Assembly: GCF_017161325.1 (NCBI RefSeq)
Contig: NZ_CP045670.1
Span: 1,915,367 to 1,979,366, forward strand
Direction of reading: 5' to 3'
DNA: 64,000 nt
Origin: Treponema pedis
GTDB taxonomy: Bacteria; Spirochaetota; Spirochaetia; Treponematales; Treponemataceae
Shown: one piece after another, positions 10,307-19,248 of the stretch
Layout: every line of letters starts with the position of its first letter
How positions within the stretch are numbered: position 1 is the stretch's first letter
The notes under the pieces: model-generated
Database searches by the model: none
Seen by the model: only the letters and a program-made list of their open reading frames with translations
Told to the model about the DNA's origin: nothing
Position numbers and translations under genes: made by a program

Positions 10307-10897
10307 TTATACGGCGGCGCTCTTCTTTTGCATAGCGGATTTTTTTTCAAGATATCCTGAATCCGCTAAATATTGTCTTCTTGAAACTACCAACTCCATA
10401 AGCTCTTTATACATATCAAAGTTTACATCCAAGGCAATCGGAAAAACATAAAGTTCCGTTTCATCGCAATATCTTTCAATAAATGCGGGGTCCGTTACAA
10501 AGCCCAAACTAATCATATTGCTTATCCTGTCGGCACACTTTAAAATTTTTGCCTTTTCGGAGCCATGTTTTATTATATTTTTTAAATATTCGGCTTTGTT
10601 TTGTCCGGGTTTTTTCGTAACCTCCAAAACGAGTTCATATACAAGCCCCGATTCGGAATCTATGTTTAAAAGTTCATTTATATTAAAATCTTCTATATCT
10701 TCAATTATATCGTGAACAAGAGAGGCCTTTAATAAAATACTGTCTATGTAACCGTAATCGACAAGAATTCCCATAGTATCCACTTGATGACGGAACATAT
10801 TTCCGCCCGCCTGCCTTGGTTTTCCTATAAGGATTGTAGCAAGCTGCATATATGGAGCAAGGTAAATTCCGCTTAAGCCATGTAAATCTCTTGTCAA
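10307..10897 (-). CDS. Stand-alone HD-domain protein, alarmone hydrolase-like (SpoT HD / Mesh1 type)
   Basis: A 196-residue protein made almost entirely of a RelA/SpoT-type HD domain. The metal-site pattern is visible: H in FRHQVDTMGIL, HD and ED in LVHDIIED, and the later Asp in KCADRISNM. There is no synthetase, TGS or ACT domain, which is the plan of small alarmone hydrolases that remove pyrophosphate from (p)ppGpp or related nucleotides. A different phosphohydrolase substrate is possible. I start the gene at TTG 10897, preceded by AAGGA: a TTG 16 codons further upstream overlaps the -35 box of the promoter and would not be transcribed. Confidence 0.65.
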   Translation of the reverse strand: MTRDLHGLSGIYLAPYMQLATILIGKPRQAGGNMFRHQVDTMGILVDYGYIDSILLKASLVHDIIEDIEDFNINELLNIDSESGLVYELVLEVTKKPGQNKAEYLKNIIKHGSEKAKILKCADRISNMISLGFVTDPAFIERYCDETELYVFPIALDVNFDMYKELMELVVSRRQYLADSGYLEKKSAMQKKSAAV

Positions 10898-10917
10898 AAT
10901 AAAATTCCTTTTATTTA

Positions 10918-10945
10918 ATTTTAATGAATTTATATATATTGTCAA
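10918..10945 (-). promoter_or_regulatory. Promoter of the HD-domain gene
   Basis: Minus strand TTGACA (10940-10945), 16 bases, TAAAAT (10918-10923). Its position decides the start codon: translation must begin downstream, at TTG 10897. Confidence 0.6.
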
Positions 10946-10984
10946 TCGGGCTGTAAAAACTTTATAACTTAAAACAAGCCTTTT

Positions 10985-11239
10985 TTATAAAACCTTTTTA
11001 AAATACGCCGTTATGCCTTTTATACCGATAATAACGAAATGCTTTAATGAACCCTTATTCATAATTTTACTTACCGTTTCAATCAGTTCTTTTCGATATT
11101 GTTCGGGTTCTCTTTTTAAAAGAGTTTTGTTTTCTTTTAAGAATTCTTTATGAAGAAAAAATGCCGCTATAATGCCGTATAAAAATAAGGCAAAAAGAAA
11201 ACTGAAAAAAAAGAAGACAATTAAGATGACAAGTTTCAT
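10985..11239 (-). CDS. Small membrane protein of unknown function
   Basis: 84 residues with one strongly hydrophobic segment near residues 3-28 (VILIVFFFFSFLFALFLYG) followed by a basic, probably cytoplasmic tail. I do not recognise a family. The ATG has no Shine-Dalgarno sequence; a TATAAT at 11252-11257 lies 12 bases upstream, but without a clear -35 box. It is divergent from the YugP-type gene and ends about 40 bases before the HD-gene promoter. It could be a non-coding stretch, although the hydrophobic profile favours a real protein. Confidence 0.5.
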   Translation of the reverse strand: MKLVILIVFFFFSFLFALFLYGIIAAFFLHKEFLKENKTLLKREPEQYRKELIETVSKIMNKGSLKHFVIIGIKGITAYFKKVL

Positions 11240-11308
11240 ATTTTATAGTATATTATATAAAGAAATTTAATTCAACCGAATAGCGGTATAAATTAAGGGG
11301 TGATTTTT

Positions 11309-11986
11309 ATGTTTGATTATTATTACATTGTACTGGTTGTGCCTACCCTGCTTTTATCTCTTTATGCACAATTTAAGGTTAAAAGCACATTTGCAAAATA
11401 CTCGCAAATACAAACTCAGCGCAGGATAACCGGAAAAGAAGCTGCAAAGCTTTTAATGCGTACAAACGGAATTTCAGATGTAGGGATTCAGCAGGTTGCA
11501 GGCTCTTTAAGCGACCATTATGACCCGGCAGGTAAAATGTTGAGACTTTCGGAGCCCGTATATGATAAAACTTCAATTGCGGCCGTAGGTGTTGCCGCAC
11601 ATGAAACCGGGCATGCCATTCAAGATAAGGAAAAATACGGACCCCTTGTTTTAAGAAGCACTCTCGTTCCGGTTGCAAATATAGGCTCTACAGCAGGGCC
11701 TTATCTTGCTCTTGCAGGAATAATTTTCAGTATAAATCTTCTTTTAAATTTGGGAATTATTTTATTTGCGGTTGCGGTTTTATTTTATTTTGTAACCCTT
11801 CCTGTAGAAATAGACGCTTCAAGAAGAGCTTTAAAAGTATTGGAAAGCAATGCCGTACTTTCACAAGATGAATTGCGAGGAGCTAAAAAAGTTTTAACGG
11901 CAGCCGCCTTAACTTACATAGCCTCGGCTTTAACCGCAATGGCAAACCTTATCCGTTTAATTTTAATTGCCAGAGATAGAAGATAA
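11309..11986 (+). CDS. YugP-type zinc metalloprotease, membrane-bound
   Basis: Belongs to the neutral zinc metallopeptidase family typified by Bacillus YugP (Zn_peptidase_2). It has an N-terminal membrane helix (YYIVLVVPTLLLSLY), the HExxH zinc site in AAHETGHAIQD (about residue 112) and two or three further membrane segments toward the C-terminus. The 225-residue length is typical. The exact substrate is unknown; a role in membrane protein quality control is only inferred. The ATG at 11309 follows AAGGGG by eight bases; an in-frame GTG three codons earlier lies inside that ribosome binding site. Confidence 0.8.
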   Translation: MFDYYYIVLVVPTLLLSLYAQFKVKSTFAKYSQIQTQRRITGKEAAKLLMRTNGISDVGIQQVAGSLSDHYDPAGKMLRLSEPVYDKTSIAAVGVAAHETGHAIQDKEKYGPLVLRSTLVPVANIGSTAGPYLALAGIIFSINLLLNLGIILFAVAVLFYFVTLPVEIDASRRALKVLESNAVLSQDELRGAKKVLTAAALTYIASALTAMANLIRLILIARDRR

Positions 11987-12003
11987 ATTTATTAAATAAA
12001 CAT

Positions 12004-12801
12004 CTATTCTTTTTTTTGAATAACCGAAAAATAAATAGGGCCTGCCCCCTCTGCGGTATCCGGTAAAAACATGTACCCGTGTTCCGTTTTTTCCGCAAAG
12101 GGCGGCGGCTCAAAACTTTTTTCCGAGTTGTGTATCAAAACCTTATCTTTGTATTTTAAAATCAGTTTTTTTACAACCGAGTCATTTTCCAAATCCGATA
12201 ATGCGCATGTGGAATAAACTAAAAAACCTTCCGTTTTTAAAAGTAAAAACGCTGCCGATAAGAGAGCCCATTGTCTTTGTGCAAGATTTTTTATTCTGGC
12301 CTCGCTCCATTGTTTTAAGTATTTTTCATTTTTAAGAACATGTCTTTCCGAAGAACATGGAGCATCAAGTAAAATTCTGTCATAGATATTTTGTTTATAT
12401 TTAGGCATTTTACATGCGTCGTAACCTGTTATATTTATTCTTAACCTGTTCTCTTCGCATAAATGTTCATCTAAAACTTTTATAAGACGGTTTCTTCTAT
12501 CTGCAGAAATTTCGTTTGCGGTAATTTGTGTGTTTTCTTTTATTCTGCTTAAAAGTACTAAGGTTTTTCCGCCGGGTGCCGCACACATATCCAAACAACT
12601 CCCTTCGGTTAATTCCGGCACGGCTTTTGCGGCTTGAACACTTGCATAATCCAAAAAATAAGGACGGATAAGGTTTTCGGTATATGCAACTTGTTTTGTT
12701 TCCTCTAAAAGAGAGGTTTTTAAATTATTCCATCTGGAGCCGAAAATCTTTGCATAATAAATTTCAAAACCTTCCGCTCCCGCTAATTTTTCTTTTTTCA
12801 T
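12004..12801 (-). CDS. RsmB/NSUN-family RNA m5C methyltransferase
   Basis: SAM-dependent RNA cytosine-C5 methyltransferase, 265 residues. The SAM motif is LDMCAAPGGKT (about 69-79); the two catalytic cysteines lie in LDAPCSSERH and in the YSTCAL motif. It lacks the N-terminal NusB-like domain of E. coli RsmB, so it is a short catalytic-core form resembling the mitochondrial NSUN3/4 layout. The target base, probably in 16S rRNA, cannot be assigned. It starts four bases after the RluA-type gene and is the last gene of the rex-led operon. Confidence 0.8.
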   Translation of the reverse strand: MKKEKLAGAEGFEIYYAKIFGSRWNNLKTSLLEETKQVAYTENLIRPYFLDYASVQAAKAVPELTEGSCLDMCAAPGGKTLVLLSRIKENTQITANEISADRRNRLIKVLDEHLCEENRLRINITGYDACKMPKYKQNIYDRILLDAPCSSERHVLKNEKYLKQWSEARIKNLAQRQWALLSAAFLLLKTEGFLVYSTCALSDLENDSVVKKLILKYKDKVLIHNSEKSFEPPPFAEKTEHGYMFLPDTAEGAGPIYFSVIQKKE

Positions 12802-12805
12802 TATC

Positions 12806-13471
12806 TTAAAACTCTTCTTTTTTTATGCAAGCGTCAATGCAGGCTTCCCATAATTTATCGCGGAAAGGAGGAAGTGCGGAATATTCAAGTTTTCGGTTTG
12901 TAATAGGATGAATAAATTTAAGGGAATAAGCATGAAGTCTTATTCCTCCCGATTTTTCAGTACGGTTAAATCCGTATTTTATATCTCCTTTAATCGGCAT
13001 TCCCAAATTACTAAGCTGAATTCTAATTTGGTGAGTTCTTCCCGTTACAGGATTCACGCGTAAAAAATTATAATTTTCACCCATACCTGTAACTTCCCAA
13101 TAAAGAGAAGCTTTTTTTGAATTTCCGGTTTTTCCGCAAAATCCTTTTTGAATTTTATGATTAAACGATAAATAATCTTCCGTAAATTGTTTTATGTTTA
13201 ATCCGTATGCTTCATTTTTTTTACAAATTGCCCAATATTCTTTTTCCACTTTTTTATTTTGAAAGAGCTTATTTATTTTCGTATGAATATTTTCGGAAAA
13301 AGCAATTATTACTAAGCCGCTTACGGGTTTATCCAAACGGTTTACCGCTTGAGAATATTTTTTTTCTTTAAAGATTTCTTTAAAAAATATTTGAGAATCT
13401 TCACCTATATTTTTTGCGGCAATGGCAAGATATTCATCTTCAAACAAAACCCGCTCTTTATTTTTTTTCAT
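12806..13471 (-). CDS. RluA-family pseudouridine synthase
   Basis: Converts uridine to pseudouridine in rRNA or tRNA. The catalytic Asp motif is VNRLDKPVSGL and the C-terminal family motif is VTGRTHQIRIQLSNLG. I start at ATG 13471, which follows AAGGA at six bases, rather than at an upstream TTG (13498) that lies inside the preceding gene. That gives 221 residues, with no S4 domain. The substrate position cannot be told. It sits between an RlmK-type and an RsmB-type methyltransferase with gaps of eight and four bases. Confidence 0.83.
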   Translation of the reverse strand: MKKNKERVLFEDEYLAIAAKNIGEDSQIFFKEIFKEKKYSQAVNRLDKPVSGLVIIAFSENIHTKINKLFQNKKVEKEYWAICKKNEAYGLNIKQFTEDYLSFNHKIQKGFCGKTGNSKKASLYWEVTGMGENYNFLRVNPVTGRTHQIRIQLSNLGMPIKGDIKYGFNRTEKSGGIRLHAYSLKFIHPITNRKLEYSALPPFRDKLWEACIDACIKKEEF

Positions 13472-13479
13472 AAAAATCC

Positions 13480-14499
13480 TTAAGGCATAATGCTCCAAAG
13501 CTTATGTATTTTTTTATTACGGAAATCTTCAGGTATTGATTGTTCGGTTAAATCTTTTATTTTTAAATCGGTCTTAGAATTAAATTTTATTTTGTAAGCC
13601 TCATTAAGTTCTTTAAAATTAAATTTCAGTTTTAACGAATTTGATGAAAAGTACAGTGTACCGTCGGTTTCCAAAACGGAAAGACATAAAAGGCATAAAT
13701 TAAGCCAATCCTTATTTACATCGAATTCGGCGGCACTTTTCGAATTTGAAAATGTCGGAGGGTCGCATATAATTAAGTCCCATTTCAGTTTTTTTTCCGC
13801 CGAATCTTTTAAAAATTTAATTACATCGCTTTTAATTATTTTGCATTTTTCACGGTTGTAAAGATTATTTAAAATAAAATTTTCTTTTGCCCAAACGGAA
13901 TATGTGTTGGATAAATCTACGGAATACACAGCCCTTGCTCCTCCTGCAAGGGCATGAACGGAAAAACTGCCCGTGTAAGAAAAAAGATTTAAAACGGTTT
14001 TATTTTCGGCTTCTTTAAAAATTTTTAAGCGTGCAGGTCGATGGTCTAAAAAAAGCCCCGTATCCAAATAATCTTCAAGGTTAACGTAAAAAAGACACTC
14101 CCCTTCCCTTACTATTATTTTTCCGTTATTCGATTTAAGTTTTTCGTATTGGGCGTTTCCCGACTGTTTTTGCCTTAATTTTATAAATATATTTTCAACA
14201 GGAACCGAAAGCTCTTTCGAGGCGGCGTTTGCAATAAGTGAAAGCCATTGTTCTTCCGTTTCTTGAAGTTTTTCATACGGACGCTTATAAAGAAATAAAA
14301 CAAGAAAAATTTGAGTATAAGAACCGCTTTCTTTTGCTTCGGAAAAATAAATATCCAAAGCAACAGGCACTTCGGGAATATCTTTGTCGTACAGCCTATA
14401 TGCAAAGACACCTTCTCTCTTTGCCCATTTGGATAAATGTTTAAACCGTTTTTTTATACGATTTTTAAAGAGTTCCGCCTGATACTCATCTTTTCCCAT
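13480..14499 (-). CDS. RlmK-type 23S rRNA methyltransferase (stand-alone)
   Basis: Class I SAM methyltransferase resembling the C-terminal half of E. coli RlmL (the RlmK part, guanine-N7 of 23S rRNA G2069). Key motifs are FLDHRPAR, LNLFSYTGSFSV (SAM motif I), VDLSNTYSVWAKENF and CDPPTFSNSK. Length is 339 residues. Here it is a separate protein, without the THUMP-RlmL half. An RlmI-like m5C activity is a less likely alternative. It starts seven bases after rex with no clear ribosome binding site, so it probably depends on translational coupling. Confidence 0.78.
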   Translation of the reverse strand: MGKDEYQAELFKNRIKKRFKHLSKWAKREGVFAYRLYDKDIPEVPVALDIYFSEAKESGSYTQIFLVLFLYKRPYEKLQETEEQWLSLIANAASKELSVPVENIFIKLRQKQSGNAQYEKLKSNNGKIIVREGECLFYVNLEDYLDTGLFLDHRPARLKIFKEAENKTVLNLFSYTGSFSVHALAGGARAVYSVDLSNTYSVWAKENFILNNLYNREKCKIIKSDVIKFLKDSAEKKLKWDLIICDPPTFSNSKSAAEFDVNKDWLNLCLLCLSVLETDGTLYFSSNSLKLKFNFKELNEAYKIKFNSKTDLKIKDLTEQSIPEDFRNKKIHKLWSIMP

Positions 14500-14506
14500 A
14501 TTCGGT

Positions 14507-15151
14507 TTATTTTAAAGAATTTTGTCTTTTATTTATCATAACGCCCAGCATAGCATAACCGGAGCTTAAATCTTCTTTTTGAACAAGCACATCATCGGGA
14601 ACATTAATTTTTACATTGGTAAAATTCCAAACGGCTTTTATTCCCGCCTCAACGAGCTTATCGGCGGCTTCCTGCGCATATTCCGAAGGGACGGTCAAAA
14701 TTGCAATAACCGGCTTATATTCGGTCATCTTTTCGGAAAGCTGAGAAAGATTAAAAACAGGTACTCCATGAAAAGCCTTACCTATCTTTTTCTTATCGGA
14801 ATCAAAGGCGGCACAAATATTTAAACCGTGCTCCCTAAATCCCTGATAACCTGAAAGAGCCGTTCCCAAATTTCCTACCCCTATAAGAAAAGCGGTATTT
14901 TCCCTATTCCAGCCTAAAAATTCTTCTATGGCGGTAATAAGAGGGTCAACGGGATAGCCTCGTTTGGGCACACCTACTATACCGGTAATGGTTAAATCTT
15001 TCCTTACCTGAATAGGTTCAAGCTGAAGCTCTTCAGCGATAACAGTTCCTGAAATATAATCAAGTCCACGCTCTTTCGCATCTTTTATAAGATGAAGATA
15101 AGAAGGCAGCCTTCGTATTGAAGGAGCCGCCAATATTTTTTGCTTCGCCAT
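14507..15151 (-). CDS. rex: Redox-sensing transcriptional repressor Rex
   Basis: NADH/NAD+-responsive repressor, 214 residues, normal length. An N-terminal winged helix (RRLPSYLHLIKDA to VRKDLTITG) is followed by a Rossmann domain with GVGNLGTAL (about 91-99) and the C-terminal dimerisation helix. I choose ATG 15151 because GGAGGT precedes it directly; an upstream in-frame ATG lies within that site. Rex usually controls fermentation and respiration genes. Here it is divergent from ackA and heads an operon of three rRNA-modifying enzymes. Confidence 0.92.
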   Translation of the reverse strand: MAKQKILAAPSIRRLPSYLHLIKDAKERGLDYISGTVIAEELQLEPIQVRKDLTITGIVGVPKRGYPVDPLITAIEEFLGWNRENTAFLIGVGNLGTALSGYQGFREHGLNICAAFDSDKKKIGKAFHGVPVFNLSQLSEKMTEYKPVIAILTVPSEYAQEAADKLVEAGIKAVWNFTNVKINVPDDVLVQKEDLSSGYAMLGVMINKRQNSLK

Positions 15152-15185
15152 TATGACCTCCAAAAATAATTATGTATAACGTAGC

Positions 15186-15215
15186 ATTATATATGAAAAA
15201 AAGCCGTTATGTCAA
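15186..15215 (-). promoter_or_regulatory. Promoter of rex
   Basis: Minus strand TTGACA (15210-15215), 18 bases, TATAAT (15186-15191): a near-consensus sigma-70 promoter. Confidence 0.7.
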
Positions 15216-15252
15216 TCGGTGAAAGCAGGGAATTTACCGTAAGCAATACCGA

Positions 15253-15281
15253 TAGACTTTTATTTAATTTTAAGGTATTAT
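15253..15281 (+). promoter_or_regulatory. Promoter of ackA
   Basis: TAGACT at 15253, 17 bases, TATTAT at 15276. It gives a leader of about 28 bases containing AAGGAG. Confidence 0.55.
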
Positions 15282-15314
15282 AGTAAAAACTAATTTCACA
15301 TTAAGGAGAATGGA

Positions 15315-16508
15315 ATGAAAATATTGGTTATAAACTGCGGAAGTTCTTCATTAAAATATCAGTTAATCGATATGACAAATGAAGATGTATTGGTTAAAGG
15401 TCTTGTAGAACGGATAGGGATTGAAGGCTCTAGAATTAAACATGAAAAAAAAGGAATGGACGCCGTACTTATTGAAGAAAAAATGGAAGACCATAAAAGA
15501 GCAATTCAGCTGGTACTTGAAGCCCTTATAGATAAAAATCACGGTGCGGTAAACTCTATGAGCGAAATCTCCGCCGTAGGACACCGCGTAGTTCACGGAG
15601 GTGAAGAATTCAATAAATCCGCACTTTTAAACGACAAGGTTATGGCCGGAATTAAAGAGTGTATCGACCTTGCTCCCCTCCATAATCCTGCCAATATTAT
15701 GGGAATAGAAGCCTGCAAAGCTCTTATGCCCGACACCCCTATGGCAGCCGTTTTTGATACCGCCTTTCACCAAACAATGCCTGCAGAAAATTACATATAT
15801 GCCCTGCCCTATGAATATTATGAAAAATATAAAATTCGACGATACGGTTTTCACGGAACATCGCACCGCTTTGTTTCCGCAAAGGCCGCAGAAATGTTGA
15901 ATAAAAATGAAGAAGGTTTTAAGGTAATTACATGCCACTTAGGCAACGGGTCGAGTTTGGCCGCCGTAAAAGGCGGAAAATGTGTTGATACATCTATGGG
16001 ATTAACCCCGCTTGAAGGTCTTGTAATGGGAACCCGTTCAGGCGATTTAGACCCTGCAATTCTTCCGTTTATAATGAATAAAGAAAAGCTTTCCGCAGAT
16101 GAAATGAGTAATATTTTAAACAAAAAATCCGGCGTATTCGGAATTTCCGGTGTAAGCAGCGATTTTAGGGATATAGAAAAAGCCGCTTCCGAAGGAAATA
16201 AAAGAGCATCTTTAGCCTTGGACGTTTTTTGTACAAGGGTACGTAAATACATCGCTTCTTATGCAGCTCAATTGGGCGGAGTCGATGCCGTAGTATTTAC
16301 TGCCGGCATAGGAGAAAATTCGATAGAGCTTCGCGAAAAAATTTGCTCAGGCTTGGAATTCTTAGGTGTAGAAATAGACTCGGATAAAAACAAAGTTCGA
16401 GGAAAGGCGGCGGAAGTAAATAAACCGTCTTCCAAGGTAAAGGTTTTGGTTATTCCTACAAATGAAGAGTTGATGATTGCAAAAGATACAATGAGTTTGC
16501 TTAAATAA
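15315..16508 (+). CDS. ackA: Acetate kinase
   Basis: Makes ATP from acetyl phosphate, releasing acetate (substrate-level phosphorylation). 397 residues, typical. The N-terminal [14 protein letters not shown], the phosphate-site [20 protein letters not shown] and FTAGIGENS are all intact. The ATG follows AAGGAG. No phosphotransacetylase gene is nearby. It is divergent from rex, so Rex may regulate it in response to NADH, although I could not find a clear Rex operator. Confidence 0.95.
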   Translation: MKILVINCGSSSLKYQLIDMTNEDVLVKGLVERIGIEGSRIKHEKKGMDAVLIEEKMEDHKRAIQLVLEALIDKNHGAVNSMSEISAVGHRVVHGGEEFNKSALLNDKVMAGIKECIDLAPLHNPANIMGIEACKALMPDTPMAAVFDTAFHQTMPAENYIYALPYEYYEKYKIRRYGFHGTSHRFVSAKAAEMLNKNEEGFKVITCHLGNGSSLAAVKGGKCVDTSMGLTPLEGLVMGTRSGDLDPAILPFIMNKEKLSADEMSNILNKKSGVFGISGVSSDFRDIEKAASEGNKRASLALDVFCTRVRKYIASYAAQLGGVDAVVFTAGIGENSIELREKICSGLEFLGVEIDSDKNKVRGKAAEVNKPSSKVKVLVIPTNEELMIAKDTMSLLK

Positions 16509-16518
16509 AATAATCGGT

Positions 16519-16548
16519 GTCAATAGGCGGCGATTAGCCCCTATTGAC
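16519..16548 (+). terminator. Stem-loop after ackA
   Basis: GTCAATAGG pairs with CCTATTGAC, with a smaller GGC/GCC stem inside. No strong T-run follows, so its function as a terminator is uncertain. Confidence 0.5.
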
Positions 16549-16649
16549 TATCGTATTAATTTGTAGTATTGTTTATTCAATAATAAATTATATTTCAGAT
16601 ATAACCGTATATTTTTTTAAATAGTATAGTTAAATCGGAGTTCTACAGC

Positions 16650-16949
16650 TTGAATGTACAAGAAGGTTTTATAAAAACGGCTGAACAGCCTATTAAAGGG
16701 TTGTCTGCCGAACAAAAAGCGAAACTAAACAGAAAAGGCAACGAATTTTTTAACAAAAAAGATATTCAAGCGGCTGAAAGAATTTTTATGACCACAGGAT
16801 ATTCGGACGGACTTACCAGAATAGGCGATTACTATGTATTAAACAATGAAAAAATCAAGGCCTTAAAATTTTACCGCCTTGCTCATAATAAAAATAAAGA
16901 AAATATGCTGTTAGATGAATTTGCTGCAATTATAAGGTTATTTATCTGA
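16650..16949 (+). CDS. Small TPR-like protein, TTG start
   Basis: 99 residues, mostly helical. A TPR-like helix pair is suggested by GNEFFNKKDIQAAERIFM and IGDYYVLNNEKIKALKFYRLA. I do not recognise the family. The start is TTG at 16650, nine bases after CGGAG; the nearby ATG at 16654 is out of frame. Only 18 bases separate its stop from the start of the large TPR protein, so the two probably form one operon with rlmN. Confidence 0.6.
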   Translation: MNVQEGFIKTAEQPIKGLSAEQKAKLNRKGNEFFNKKDIQAAERIFMTTGYSDGLTRIGDYYVLNNEKIKALKFYRLAHNKNKENMLLDEFAAIIRLFI

Positions 16950-16967
16950 GCTTGCATGGAGGTACGA

Positions 16968-18164
16968 ATGTCAGAGATAAAAATAACGGACGAAGATTTA
17001 AAAATGTTCCCCGACGGAGATTTTGAGGCTGTTTACCAAAGCGGATATCCTCCGGATAGCGGTACTGAAAATGATGCTGAAGATCCGATTCAAGTGGAAA
17101 TATCCGAATTGTCCAAACAGGCTTATTCTCTTTTAAAGGCAAATAATATTTCCGAGGCAATTAACGTATTTAATAAAATCATAGAGCTTGACCCCGAAAA
17201 TAATTATGCTCTTGTGGGATTAGGCGATGCGGAGCGCAAAAGTAATAATTTCAATAAAGCTATAGATTTTTATAAAAAATGCCTTGAATACCATCCTACA
17301 AACAATTACGCCTTATTCGGACTTGCGGATTGTTACAAATCGACAAATCAATTTTCAAAAGCCATATCCATTTGGGAAGAATATATAAAATTCGATGATA
17401 AGAATATTACTGTTCTTACCCGTGTTGCGGACGTTTACAGAAAGAACAAAAATTTTGAAAGAGCCGAAACGCTTTACAATAAGGTTTTAGAAACGGCTCC
17501 GAAAAATGCCTATGCTTTAATCGGAATGGGGCATTTGCATTACGACTTTAAAAAATATCGTGAAGCCCTATCTTATTGGGAAAGGGTTTTGGAAACAAGC
17601 GGCGAATTGGTAGATATAAGAATTTTAACATCTATAGGTAACTGCTATCGAAAGATGAAGCTTTTTGAAAGGGGTGTTTACTACTTTGAAAGAGCGTTGG
17701 AACTTGACCCGAAAAATTTTTACGGACTTTTCGGACTTGCAGATTGTTACCGCGGTTTAAATAAACAAAACAAATCGATTATCTATTGGCAAAAAATTCT
17801 TGAAATGGATCCGAATAATAAGGTAATTTTAACCAGAATCGGAGATGCTTACCGCAATATGGGCGACTTTGAAACTGCAAAAAGCTGTTATCAAAAGGCT
17901 TTGGATATAGATTTTGATTCTTATGCTATGCTGGGTCTTGCAATTTTATGTAAATTACAAAAAAAATATGATGAAGCAATTACAACTCTTTCAAACTTAA
18001 AAGATGCGAAGGATTTAAGCAGCAGAGTCTATTTGGAAATTGCGCAATGTTATATCGAAAAAAACGATAAACAAAAAGCTGTTGAAGCCTTAAAGGAATT
18101 TCAAAAAGCGGGAGTAAAAAATCAAACCATAAACGACTTGCTTTTGGAACTTACAAAAGAATGA
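16968..18164 (+). CDS. Tetratricopeptide repeat protein
   Basis: 398 residues with about nine TPR units from residue 45 on, for example LLKANNISEAINVFNKIIEL and ALFGLADCYKSTNQFSKA. There is no signal peptide, so it is probably a cytoplasmic scaffold. I chose ATG 16968 because GGAGGT lies before it; an in-frame ATG four codons earlier overlaps that site. Its last bases overlap the ATG of rlmN (ATGA), suggesting translational coupling. The partner it binds is unknown. Confidence 0.75.
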   Translation: MSEIKITDEDLKMFPDGDFEAVYQSGYPPDSGTENDAEDPIQVEISELSKQAYSLLKANNISEAINVFNKIIELDPENNYALVGLGDAERKSNNFNKAIDFYKKCLEYHPTNNYALFGLADCYKSTNQFSKAISIWEEYIKFDDKNITVLTRVADVYRKNKNFERAETLYNKVLETAPKNAYALIGMGHLHYDFKKYREALSYWERVLETSGELVDIRILTSIGNCYRKMKLFERGVYYFERALELDPKNFYGLFGLADCYRGLNKQNKSIIYWQKILEMDPNNKVILTRIGDAYRNMGDFETAKSCYQKALDIDFDSYAMLGLAILCKLQKKYDEAITTLSNLKDAKDLSSRVYLEIAQCYIEKNDKQKAVEALKEFQKAGVKNQTINDLLLELTKE

Positions 18165-19216
18165 CGGGCTTAAATGAAGTTAAGCAAAATTCCGAAGTTT
18201 TAAAAAAAGTTACCGCTCCCCTTTCGGGACTTTTACCCGATGAAATTGCCGATTTTTGCGGTTTAAAACAAAGATTCAGAGCCTCACAAATTTTCCTGTG
18301 GATTGCAAAAGGCGCTAAGACTTTTGAAGAAATGAGTAATCTTTCTTTAGAAACACGTAAATTTTTAACGGAAAATTTTATTTTATTTTCCACAAAGGTA
18401 AATAAAATTTTAAAAGATTCCGACGGAACAATAAAATTGGCAATAAAACTTTATGACGGAGCAGTTGTAGAAACCGTTTTATTACCTGATAAGACGGGAA
18501 GAAAAACCGCCTGCGTTTCCTGTCAGGCAGGCTGCCCCGTAAAATGCGCATTTTGTAAAACGGGACAATTGGGATTTTCACGGAATCTTTCCGCAGACGA
18601 AATTGTAGAAGAGTTTTTTCATTTGGAAGCTGTAGCGGGAAATCTTGATAATATAGTTTTTATGGGTATGGGAGAGCCTATGCTCAATTTGCCTGAAATA
18701 AAAAAGGCAATTCAAATTCTAACTCATTCAAAAGGACGAGGGCTTTCAAAACGGAGAATTACAATTTCAACATCCGGAATTTGTAAGGGGATTTATGAAA
18801 TGGCCGATAACGGACCTGAGGTAAGGCTTGCGGTTTCTCTTACAACGGCCAATCAAATTTTAAGAGAAAAACTAATGCCGATAGCAAGAGCGAATCCTCT
18901 CAGCGACTTGAAAAAAGCAATTCAATATTTTAACTTAAAATCAAATAAGCGGGTAACATTGGAACTTGCCCTTATGAAAGACGTAAACACTTCTTTTGAA
19001 GCTGCAAATGAAGTTATACATTTTACAAGGGAGTTAAATTGTCTTATAAATTTAATTCCATGGAATCCTGTTGAAGGACTTGATTTTGCAACACCTTCGG
19101 AAACGGAAATAAAAACATTTGCAGCCCGCTTGGAAAAGGCGGGTTTGAATATTACCGTAAGACAAAAGAGGGGACAAAAAATAGGAGGAGCATGCGGTCA
19201 GCTCGGAAGCACTTAA
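18161..19216 (+). CDS. rlmN: 23S rRNA/tRNA adenine-C2 methyltransferase RlmN
   Basis: Radical SAM enzyme that methylates C2 of A2503 in 23S rRNA and A37 in some tRNAs. The 4Fe-4S cysteines form CxxxCxxC (C125, C129, C132) in GCPVKCAFC; the SAM motif is GMGEP; the methyl-carrying Cys is C345 in GGACGQL, with a second conserved cysteine at C118. The length of 351 is usual. Cfr, a resistance paralogue, is unlikely because the N-terminal layout matches RlmN. It overlaps the TPR gene by four bases. Confidence 0.93.
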   Translation: MTGLNEVKQNSEVLKKVTAPLSGLLPDEIADFCGLKQRFRASQIFLWIAKGAKTFEEMSNLSLETRKFLTENFILFSTKVNKILKDSDGTIKLAIKLYDGAVVETVLLPDKTGRKTACVSCQAGCPVKCAFCKTGQLGFSRNLSADEIVEEFFHLEAVAGNLDNIVFMGMGEPMLNLPEIKKAIQILTHSKGRGLSKRRITISTSGICKGIYEMADNGPEVRLAVSLTTANQILREKLMPIARANPLSDLKKAIQYFNLKSNKRVTLELALMKDVNTSFEAANEVIHFTRELNCLINLIPWNPVEGLDFATPSETEIKTFAARLEKAGLNITVRQKRGQKIGGACGQLGST

Positions 19217-19248
19217 ATCTTTCGTTTAAATATTAAGAGGCGAGTACT

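Noticed and set aside
15282-15314. TTTCACA in the ackA leader as a possible Rex operator
   Set aside because: Only one half-site is visible. The other half of the TTGTGAA-N4-TTCACAA palindrome is missing, so Rex control of ackA stays an inference from gene order.
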